Origin: an uncultured bacterium | Lineage (GTDB): Bacteria; Acidobacteriota; UBA890 | Direction: 5' to 3' | Length of the DNA: 5,814 nucleotides | Assembly: GCA_937922775.1 (NCBI GenBank) | Contig: CALAKE010000616.1 | Location: forward strand, 1 to 5,814 | Shown here: piece after piece, positions 1 through 5,814 of the stretch | Numbering within the stretch: position 1 is the first letter of the stretch | How the letters are laid out: the number at the start of each line of letters is the position of its first letter | Notes under the pieces: model-generated | Database searches by the model: none | Told to the model about the DNA's origin: nothing | What the model saw: only the letters and a program-made list of their open reading frames with translations | Position numbers and translations under genes: made by a program

Positions 1-55
1 CGAGATGCCCGAGCTCGGGATCGACTTCATCTGGGTGCAGAGAATCGAGCCATGA
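1..55 (+). CDS. C-terminal end of an unidentified upstream gene (partial)
   Basis: In frame 2 the first bases read as an open frame ending in the residues MPELGIDFIWVQRIEP and a TGA stop. The stop overlaps the ATG of the following lipoprotein gene as ATGA, the usual sign of translational coupling inside an operon. Only about 17 codons are visible, too few to recognise a family. From context it may be another sugar transport or catabolism gene, but that is inference. The 5' part lies outside the window. Confidence 0.6.
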   Translation, partial: EMPELGIDFIWVQRIEP

Positions 56-1023
56 GAGGCAGAAACAAGCTGGTCCGGCCCCTCGTGTTGCTGTTCGTAT
101 GCGGGCTCAGTGCATCTGCCTGCGGCTCTCCGACGCCACAGGTGAATGAAGGCACGGCGGATGATCCCTGGGTCATCGGGATGAGCCAGTGCAATCTGGG
201 CGAGCCCTGGCGTGTGCAGATGGACGCCGATGTCAGGGCCGCGGCCGAGCGTCACGCCAACCTGAGGGTGATCTTCAAGGACGCGCAAAACAGCTCGCTT
301 ACCCAAAGGGCCCAGGTTGAGGAGCTCGTGGAGCAAGGCGTCGACGTGATCATCATCAGCCCCAAGGAAGCGGCGCCTCTTACGCGACCCGTTGCGGAGG
401 CGTACCAGCGGGGGATACCGGTGATCGTCCTCGATCGCCGGGTGCAGGGGGATCAGTACACGACCTTCATCGGGGCCGACAACGTACGCATCGGCCGCGA
501 GGCAGGGAATTGGGTTCAGGAAACGCTGGGCGGGGAGGGCAAGATCGTCGAGCTCAAAGGTCTAATGACCTCCACTCCGGGACAGGACCGCAATCGCGGC
601 TTCCTCGATGGGTTGGGGTTGGACCAGAATCCCGGGCTGGAGATCGTCTTTACCGGTGAGATGCAGTGGCTCGAGCCCAACGCCCGGAGGGAGATGGAGT
701 CCGCCCTGGCCACCAACGCGGAGATCGACGTCGTTTACGCCCACAACGACCCCGGTGCCCACGGAGCCTGGCTGGCGGCCCGTGCCGCCGGCAGAGAAGA
801 GGAGATTCTCTTCGTCGGCATCGACGCGCTGCCCCATGAGGGCCAACAGTATGTTCAGCAGGGCATCCTCGATGCGACCTTCATGTATCCCACGGGAGGA
901 GAGGAAGCCATTGACCTCGCCCTCGCGATCTTGCGCGGCGAGGAAGTTCCCAAGCACGTCGTGCTCGGAACCCGGCTCTTCACCAGTGAGACGGTTGCCG
1001 AGGGCGGCCAGTCAATCCACTGA
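52..1023 (+). CDS. ABC sugar transporter substrate-binding lipoprotein (RbsB/YtfQ-like)
   Basis: This is a 323-residue type I periplasmic binding protein (Peripla_BP_4 class), the extracytoplasmic receptor of a sugar ABC importer. Residues 1-23 form a lipoprotein signal peptide: a basic start (RGRNK), a hydrophobic core, then a lipobox-like ASAC with the lipidated Cys at 24, so the protein is predicted to be membrane-tethered. The mature fold starts with GMSQCNLGEPWR (43-54), which resembles the galactofuranose binder YtfQ. Residues matching the RbsB ligand pocket are visible: D128-R129, R180, N232-D233 (AHND) and D258 (GID). The length is normal for the family. The ATG at 52 is supported by the signal peptide and by the ATGA overlap with the preceding frame. 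No permease or ATPase gene is in view; these would be upstream or elsewhere. The isomerase downstream suggests a pentose, 6-deoxyhexose or furanose ligand, but the true ligand cannot be read from the sequence. Confidence 0.9.
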   Translation: MRGRNKLVRPLVLLFVCGLSASACGSPTPQVNEGTADDPWVIGMSQCNLGEPWRVQMDADVRAAAERHANLRVIFKDAQNSSLTQRAQVEELVEQGVDVIIISPKEAAPLTRPVAEAYQRGIPVIVLDRRVQGDQYTTFIGADNVRIGREAGNWVQETLGGEGKIVELKGLMTSTPGQDRNRGFLDGLGLDQNPGLEIVFTGEMQWLEPNARREMESALATNAEIDVVYAHNDPGAHGAWLAARAAGREEEILFVGIDALPHEGQQYVQQGILDATFMYPTGGEEAIDLALAILRGEEVPKHVVLGTRLFTSETVAEGGQSIH

Positions 1024-1055
1024 GGGACCCAAGTTGTCGAGAGACCAAGAAGTCG

Positions 1056-1061
1056 AGGAGG
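1056..1061 (+). promoter_or_regulatory. Strong Shine-Dalgarno site of the isomerase gene
   Basis: A perfect AGGAGG lies 7 bases before the ATG at 1069. It fixes the isomerase start and shows that this gene is translated independently of the lipoprotein gene, which ends 45 bases upstream. I saw no convincing promoter or terminator in the 1024-1068 gap, so the two genes are probably on one transcript. Confidence 0.85.
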
Positions 1062-1068
1062 AACGACC

Positions 1069-2589
1069 ATGAGCCGACGAATTGCCCTGTTCTGGCCCGG
1101 TGACGGCCGTGATGCCCCCAACGAGATGGCTCTGCCGAGCATCACCGAGGCCACCCGGCAGATGGAGACAGCCCTCAGGAAGCTCGGGAAGGAGCCCTAC
1201 CTGGTGGAGGGGTTTCTCACCAAGCCGCATCACGCGATCGAGAGGCTGGGGCCCATCGATGATCCGATGATCGGGATCTGCGTTCACTGGTTCTACGGCC
1301 CGCACACCACGGAAGGCGTGGTGGGCAAGGACAACCCGCTGTTACTAGCCAGCAATTTCTCGGGTCAATGGCCGGGGCTGGTGGGACTCCTGAATACCGG
1401 CGCCTGCCTCGAGAGCCTGGGGAGAGAGTTCTCGCGGGTGTGGACTGATGCCCCCGACTGGACCGCCGACGATTCATTCATGGCGCGTCTCGAGGAATGG
1501 TGTGCGAATGGGCGGATCGCCTACGGCGAGGAGGAGATCACCTACGAGGCTCCTGTCTCAACCGCGGCCGAGGAGCTGGCCGGCACGGTGGCGCAGGGGT
1601 TCGAAGCCCGTCGGGCCTTGATTCTCATGTTGGGCGATACCTCGATGGGAATGATCAATGGCTACTTCGGGCCGCGCCTTCTCAGCCACCACGGTTTCAG
1701 TGAGCACAAGATCGATCAGGCTTGGGTGATCGATCGGGGGCCCGGAATTGACGATGCGCGTCTCGATGATGCCCTTGCCTTCGTCAAGGAGAAGGGGGTG
1801 ACATTCCACTGGGGGGAGGAGGGGGCCGAGGATTTCACCGAGGACGCGACCCGCGAGCAGCTGCGAGACTACCTGACCGTGCTGGACATGGTTATGGAGT
1901 ACAAGGCCGACTGTCTGGGCTGGCAATACCAACTCGGGCTGCTGCCGCTGCGGCCGCCCTCCGACTTCTCCGAGGGCCTCTTCAATTCGACGTGCCGGCC
2001 GGAGTCGAACGGCGACACGGTGGTTTGTGCCACTGAAGCCGATCAGGGCAATGCGGTGCCGATGGAGATGATGAAGCGCCTGCTCCAGGCGAAGGGGCTG
2101 CACCAATCGGTGATGTTTCATGACGTGCGCTGGGGTGGGGAGCACGAAGGCCGGTTCCTCTGGGTGCTGCTGAATTCAGGCTCGTGCGGCGCCTATCCGT
2201 TCAGCTTCGATCCCGACACGCTGAAAGGGGTGCACAGCTACCGGCAGCCGTCGGCCTATTTCCCCGTTCCCGGCGGAACATTTGCCGGCGAGAGCTTGCC
2301 CGGTGAGATCACCTGGTCACGCTGCTATATCAAGGACGACGCGCTGTGGATGGACATCGGCCGCGGTGAAGTTCTGACTCTGCCATCCGACAAGCGGGAC
2401 GCTTGGTGGGAGGGAACGACGCGGCAGTGGCCCTTCATGGCTGCCGATCTTGGCATGGGCCGCGACACCCTGATGGCTCACTACATGTCCAACCACATCG
2501 CGGTCGCCTATGGGGACATCTTCGAGGAAATGGTCGCGCTCTCCCGAGACATGGGTTTTCGGGTGCGGATTCTGGGTGCCAGAACCTAG
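1069..2589 (+). CDS. L-fucose/L-arabinose isomerase superfamily protein (FucI-like)
   Basis: This 506-residue protein is probably a cytoplasmic, Mn2+-dependent aldose-ketose isomerase. From memory of E. coli FucI, its three metal and catalytic residues (E337, D361, H528) align with E302 in DFSEGLFNS, D325 in CATEADQGN and H476 in YMSNH. All three are present with sensible spacing, so an active enzyme is expected. Other family-like stretches are SNFSGQWPGLVGLL (95-108) in the N-terminal part and GDTSMGMINGYFGPR (189-203) before the central domain. FucI has 591 residues, so this is a shorter relative: about 35 residues fewer before the first ligand and about 33 fewer after the last. FucI converts L-fucose to L-fuculose and D-arabinose to D-ribulose. 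The substrate here is unknown because the substrate-contacting regions differ. It sits 45 bases after a sugar-binding lipoprotein gene on the same strand, which suggests that it processes the imported sugar. The start is set by the AGGAGG site. Confidence 0.85.
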   Translation: MSRRIALFWPGDGRDAPNEMALPSITEATRQMETALRKLGKEPYLVEGFLTKPHHAIERLGPIDDPMIGICVHWFYGPHTTEGVVGKDNPLLLASNFSGQWPGLVGLLNTGACLESLGREFSRVWTDAPDWTADDSFMARLEEWCANGRIAYGEEEITYEAPVSTAAEELAGTVAQGFEARRALILMLGDTSMGMINGYFGPRLLSHHGFSEHKIDQAWVIDRGPGIDDARLDDALAFVKEKGVTFHWGEEGAEDFTEDATREQLRDYLTVLDMVMEYKADCLGWQYQLGLLPLRPPSDFSEGLFNSTCRPESNGDTVVCATEADQGNAVPMEMMKRLLQAKGLHQSVMFHDVRWGGEHEGRFLWVLLNSGSCGAYPFSFDPDTLKGVHSYRQPSAYFPVPGGTFAGESLPGEITWSRCYIKDDALWMDIGRGEVLTLPSDKRDAWWEGTTRQWPFMAADLGMGRDTLMAHYMSNHIAVAYGDIFEEMVALSRDMGFRVRILGART

Positions 2590-2592
2590 CCA

Positions 2593-2641
2593 GGCGCCTC
2601 AGTCGTCAGACCTCAGGCAACAAGCCCCTCGACCAGGCGCC
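2593..2641. terminator. Possible hairpin between convergent genes (weak)
   Basis: The isomerase stop (2587-2589) and the feoB stop (2613-2615, minus strand) face each other across 23 bases. GGCGCCT at 2593-2599 can pair with AGGCGCC at 2635-2641. Alternatively, GCCT at 2596-2599 can pair with AGGC at 2615-2618, with a small inner GTC/GAC stem. Part of the structure lies inside the feoB 3' end. Neither strand has a T-tract after the stem, so it is not a classical Rho-independent terminator. It could stall or protect either transcript, or be chance in GC-rich DNA. Confidence 0.2.
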
Positions 2642-4919
2642 ACACCTGCGCAACGACGAAACAAAGTGCGAATCCCATGACCACGGGAAGCAGGGCGGAA
2701 ATCGTTGTCCACCTCGTGCTACCTGTCTCCTTCCAGATCGTGTAGATGGTCGTAGAGCAGGGATTGTGCACGAGGCTGAAGAGCATCAAGTTCAGTGCCA
2801 TGAGCAAGTTGAAGCCGCCAGCTTGCAGGAGGGAGGCCGTATCAGTTTCGCTGTCGAGCTCGAACATGACGCCCGCGCCTTCACCGACGCCGCTCAGCCC
2901 GGCAACGAGAACGATGAGCATCAAGATGGTAGGGATGACGATTTCGTTGGCCGGAATAGCGATGACATAGGCCACGAGGATGATGCCGCTGAGGCCGACC
3001 ACCACTCCGAGAGGATTCAGTAGTTGAATTGCGTGCTCCGCTAGCGTGGTGCCACCCAAACTGACGTTTGAGATAATCCAAATCACCGCACCGGCGGGGA
3101 GCGCGAAGACAACGGCGCGCCAGAGCACGTAGAGAGTACGGTCGATGAGTGATGTGTAGATGGTCTGCAGCACGCGCGGCGGCCGATACGGGGGCAGCTC
3201 CAAGCTGAAGGTGGAAACCTCGCCGCGCAGGACCGTCCGTGAAAGCAGCCACGATGTGGCGAAGCTCAGGAAGATACCCAGCACGGCCACGGCGACAACC
3301 GCGAGTGCCGAGATCAGTCCAGCCAAGTAGGCCGGCGCCAGCCCTCCGATGAAGATCGATGCCACCAGGATCTGCGTCGGCCACCGGCCGTTGCAGAGGG
3401 CGAAGTTGTTCGTGATGATCGCGATCAATCGCTCCCGAGGGCTCTCGATGATGCGCGTGGCGATGACTCCGGCGGCGTTGCAGCCGAATCCCATCGCCAT
3501 GGTGAGCGCCTGCTTTCCGTGTGCGCCGACACGTTTGAACATGCTGTCGAGGTTGAACGCCACGCGTGGCAAGTAGCCGAAGTCCTCGAGCAGCGTGAAG
3601 AGCGGGAAAAAGATCGCCATCGGCGGCAGCATGACGCTGATTACCCAGGCGGTGGAGAGGTACATGCCGTCGATGAGAAGACCGTCGAGCCACCAAGGCA
3701 TACCGATTGCCGCGGCGCCGCTCTTCAGCATGGGGTGAAACGTACCGAGCAGCAGATTCGCGAGCATTCTCGAGGGCACGTTGGCTCCGGCGATCGTAAG
3801 CCAGAAGACGACCGTCAGCATCAGCAGCATGAGTGGGAAACCGAAGACGCGGCTGGTGACGAGGCGATCGATGGTGCGGTCAACATCGAACCTGGGTTTC
3901 GCCCCACTGCGTGTGACGGCTCGGTCGGCAACGCGCGCGGCAGCCGCGTAAATGCCCTCCATCACCGACTGGTGAAAGTCAGCCCCAATCTGCCAGCGCA
4001 ACGAAGAGGCACTCTCGAGGAGCGTGGCGCGCTCTGTCTGGAGGTCGGGGCTGGACTCTTCCCGACCCGGCATGTCCGAAATCTCCGGCTGTTGCTCGAT
4101 CGTCTTCCCTTCCGCATCCGGCGTGCTCAACAACGAAGCCTCGTGATCGTGAAGATCGCCGAGCTCGCCCTCGCGGATCGCGTCGGCGATGCGCTCGTCC
4201 CCATCCAATAACCTCAGGGCGATCCAGCCGGCGTTCGGCAGGCCCGGAAAGGCGACCTCGACCTGTGCGGCGATCGTCTCGACGGCGCGGCTCACCTGCG
4301 GCACCTTGCGTCCCACCCTGCGTGGCTTGCAGACGAACTCTCCCGTCGCTACCTGGTGGATCGCCTCGTTGAGCTCATCGAGGCCCTTACCGAAGCGCGC
4401 CGAGGTCGGCACGACGGGAACACCGAGATCGCGCGCCAGCCGCCGCTCATCCACCTTCAAGCCGTGTCGCCTCGCCTCATCTATCAGATTCAGGCAGACG
4501 ACGGCGCGGTCGGTGATTTCGAGTATCTGTAGCACCAGGTTGAGATTGCGCTCGAGACGCGTTGCGTCGACAACGATGACGGTGACGTCCGGTTTGCCGA
4601 AGAGAATGAAGTCTCTGGCGACATCTTCGTCCTTGCTCGAAGACAGCAACGAGTAGGTACCCGGCAGATCGACGAGCTTGTACCGCTCGTCCGCGAAGTG
4701 GAAGCCTCCTTCTGCGCGAGTCACCGTCTTCCCTGGCCAGTTGCCTGTGTGCTGGCGGAGACCCGTGAGTGCGTTGAACACCGTGCTCTTGCCGGTGTTG
4801 GGGTTGCCGGCCAGGGCCACGACGTAGTCCCAGTTGGTCATGTCGACGCCCAGCCTGGTCAAGCCCGAGAGGTTGTGGACAGGGCAAGTGGCGCACGCCG
4901 CGGAGGAAGGCTGGCTCAT
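2613..4919 (-). CDS. feoB: FeoB-family ferrous iron (divalent metal) transporter, variant gate motifs
   Basis: This 768-residue inner-membrane transporter has an N-terminal GTPase domain and would import Fe2+ or a similar metal. G motifs are complete: G1 GNPNTGKS (38-45), G2 threonine near 65-67 (WPGKTVT), G3 DLPG (84-87), G4 NLID (144-147) and G5 TSA (172-174). A helical GDI-like region runs to about 250, including WIALRLLDGD (232-241). An acidic, low-complexity linker follows at about 250-305. The membrane domain with several hydrophobic helices runs from about 358 to 765. Its two gate repeats keep the conserved cysteines (C480, C509) but read GCNAAG and CNGRWP instead of the E. coli-like GCNVPA and CGARLP. 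From memory, this variant resembles a FeoB group common in Firmicutes. An extension of about 28 residues before the GTPase carries CATCPVH (9-15), a CxxC motif. The ATG overlaps the stop of the repressor-FeoA gene (TAATG), so translation is probably coupled. No separate feoA or feoC is present. The metal could be Fe2+ or Mn2+. Confidence 0.92.
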   Translation of the reverse strand: MSQPSSAACATCPVHNLSGLTRLGVDMTNWDYVVALAGNPNTGKSTVFNALTGLRQHTGNWPGKTVTRAEGGFHFADERYKLVDLPGTYSLLSSSKDEDVARDFILFGKPDVTVIVVDATRLERNLNLVLQILEITDRAVVCLNLIDEARRHGLKVDERRLARDLGVPVVPTSARFGKGLDELNEAIHQVATGEFVCKPRRVGRKVPQVSRAVETIAAQVEVAFPGLPNAGWIALRLLDGDERIADAIREGELGDLHDHEASLLSTPDAEGKTIEQQPEISDMPGREESSPDLQTERATLLESASSLRWQIGADFHQSVMEGIYAAAARVADRAVTRSGAKPRFDVDRTIDRLVTSRVFGFPLMLLMLTVVFWLTIAGANVPSRMLANLLLGTFHPMLKSGAAAIGMPWWLDGLLIDGMYLSTAWVISVMLPPMAIFFPLFTLLEDFGYLPRVAFNLDSMFKRVGAHGKQALTMAMGFGCNAAGVIATRIIESPRERLIAIITNNFALCNGRWPTQILVASIFIGGLAPAYLAGLISALAVVAVAVLGIFLSFATSWLLSRTVLRGEVSTFSLELPPYRPPRVLQTIYTSLIDRTLYVLWRAVVFALPAGAVIWIISNVSLGGTTLAEHAIQLLNPLGVVVGLSGIILVAYVIAIPANEIVIPTILMLIVLVAGLSGVGEGAGVMFELDSETDTASLLQAGGFNLLMALNLMLFSLVHNPCSTTIYTIWKETGSTRWTTISALLPVVMGFALCFVVAQVWRLVEGLVA

Positions 4920-5814
4920 TACGCGGCCTTGCTCCCAGAGCGGACGACTTGGACCATCTCGGCCTGTTCACGTCGCAGCGCGATGACGGCACCGCGAATT
5001 CGGTAGGCGGTCGGGTCGCCACCGGCACTGCGCAGCTCCGCCTCCACCTCTGTGCCCGGGATGAGCCCCAGGTCGAGGAAACGGCGCCTCTCGGCGCCGC
5101 GACAAGCAGACGAAAGGCCGACTACAGTTGCGCGCTCACCGGGGTCGAGCGAGGCAAGGCGCTCATGCGGCTCCTCGACAGTCTCCTCTTCTGGCAATGC
5201 CTGCACCGATAGGTTGGCTGCGACCACCGGGGCAAGGACATGCTCCTCTCCCTCGGCCTCGAAATGGATGCGCTCCGGGGAAACCTCGAAGATCCGCACG
5301 CTCATACCGGGGTACAGGCTCTCGGCGAGGAGCTGAGCGTAGATCTCCTGGGGTTCGTCCTCGAGGTGGACGATCTTGCCCACCTGTCCCGGTTTCATGT
5401 CGGACAGGGGCTGTCCCGGAAGCGGCACGATCTCTCCCGACGCCGTCGGAATGGGATCGCCGTGGGGATCGAAGCGGGGGTGACCCATCCGCGCGGACAG
5501 GGCCTCGGCCTCCTCGGGTGTGGTGGTGTGCTCCTTGCGTTCGGCCTGCAGGTGCCACTCTCTGGCATCGAAGCCGGTATCGTCGGACAGATACGACTCC
5601 CAGAGGCGGTGAACGCGAATGATCCTCAGAGCGTAGGTGCGACCTTCATTCGTCAGGCTGTAAACACCACCCTCGGACTCGGCGAGCTTCAGCTGCTCGA
5701 CACGAGAGACGACCGCGGCCAACCTCTGGCCTGAGATCCCGATGGCTCCCGAGAGACTATGAACGGTGGCCGGGTGACGGCGCGCCTCACAGTCGTAGAG
5801 GTGCTTGAGCGCGT
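4919..5814 (-). CDS. DtxR/MntR-type metal-dependent repressor with fused C-terminal FeoA domains (N-terminus outside window)
   Basis: About 298 residues are visible; the frame stays open to the window edge, so the N-terminus is missing. A TTG at 5722-5720 could be read as a start, but the residues before it (ALKHLYDC, ATVHSLSGAIGISGQRL) are clearly the helix-turn-helix of a DtxR-family repressor, so the gene begins beyond 5814. Counting visible residues from codon 5812-5810, the winged helix is 1-60. The dimerisation and metal region holds H68 and E72 (HRLWE), then H87, E91, E94 and H95 (WHLQAERKEH). A DPHGDPIP linker is at 115-122. A first FeoA/SH3-like domain spans about 135-206, and a second, textbook FeoA domain about 217-290 (RRRFLDLGLIPGT, YRIRGAVIALR). 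It should bind DNA when loaded with metal and repress the operon it heads, including feoB, whose ATG overlaps its stop. The FeoA domain may also contact FeoB. Glu (E91) sits where DtxR has the metal-binding Cys102, as in MntR. Confidence 0.9.
   Translation of the reverse strand, partial: ALKHLYDCEARRHPATVHSLSGAIGISGQRLAAVVSRVEQLKLAESEGGVYSLTNEGRTYALRIIRVHRLWESYLSDDTGFDAREWHLQAERKEHTTTPEEAEALSARMGHPRFDPHGDPIPTASGEIVPLPGQPLSDMKPGQVGKIVHLEDEPQEIYAQLLAESLYPGMSVRIFEVSPERIHFEAEGEEHVLAPVVAANLSVQALPEEETVEEPHERLASLDPGERATVVGLSSACRGAERRRFLDLGLIPGTEVEAELRSAGGDPTAYRIRGAVIALRREQAEMVQVVRSGSKAA

Noticed and set aside
1558..2145. Minus-strand open frame inside the isomerase (195 codons)
   Set aside because: It covers the catalytic core of the isomerase on the opposite strand and shows no family resemblance.
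2590..2641. Direct repeat CCAGGCGCC at 2590-2598 and 2633-2641 as a possible attachment or insertion site
   Set aside because: The repeat is only 9 bases, contains the palindrome GGCGCC common in GC-rich DNA, and one copy is inside feoB coding sequence; no integrase or transposase is near.
2403..3023. Plus-strand open frame spanning the isomerase end and the feoB 3' end
   Set aside because: It overlaps two real genes in other frames, and its product has biased composition with no domain.
2881..3696. Second minus-strand open frame within feoB (271 codons)
   Set aside because: It lies in another frame of the same strand as feoB and gives an Arg/His-rich product without a fold or motif; feoB itself is intact through this stretch, so there is no frameshift.
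3519..4211. Long open frame on the plus strand inside feoB (230 codons)
   Set aside because: It is antisense to a complete, well-conserved feoB. The translation is rich in Arg, His and Glu with no recognisable motif, as expected for a GC-rich shadow frame.
5720..5722. TTG as the start codon of the repressor gene
   Set aside because: The upstream in-frame residues continue a DtxR-type helix-turn-helix to the window edge with no stop, so the true start lies outside the window.

Overview
The window is GC-rich, densely packed bacterial DNA holding two unrelated gene modules that converge near position 2600. The plus strand (1 to 2589) carries the downstream end of a sugar uptake and catabolism operon. 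It contains the last codons of an unidentified gene, a sugar-binding lipoprotein of the RbsB/YtfQ type, and an isomerase of the L-fucose/L-arabinose isomerase superfamily. The minus strand (5814 to 2613) carries a divalent-metal uptake operon. It contains a DtxR/MntR-type repressor with FeoA-like domains fused to its C-terminus, cut by the window edge, followed by a FeoB-type Fe2+ transporter.

The genus cannot be named from this sequence. The lipobox-anchored binding protein and the DtxR-FeoA plus FeoB layout would fit several high-GC or deep-branching phyla, such as Acidobacteriota, Gemmatimonadota, Planctomycetota, Actinomycetota or Chloroflexota. That is a guess from gene types, not a phylogenetic result.

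Sugar module: the lipoprotein would capture a monosaccharide outside the membrane and deliver it to an ABC permease and ATPase that are not in the window. The isomerase would convert an aldose to its ketose inside the cell. The isomerase keeps all three metal and catalytic residues of E. coli FucI (E302, D325, H476 here), but it is about 85 residues shorter, so its substrate is open. The first two genes overlap as ATGA. The isomerase has its own strong AGGAGG ribosome site after a 45-base gap.

Metal module: the repressor and feoB overlap as TAATG, and there is no separate feoA or feoC between them. The only FeoA domains in view are those fused to the repressor. The repressor's visible metal ligands look more like MntR than DtxR/IdeR, and the FeoB belongs to a variant with altered gate motifs, so whether the metal is iron or manganese deserves attention. 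The promoter and operator lie beyond position 5814.

There is no mobile element, RNA gene, CRISPR array or gene-free stretch over 300 bases. I found no clearly new system. The most interesting point is the repressor-FeoA chimera coupled to the variant FeoB.
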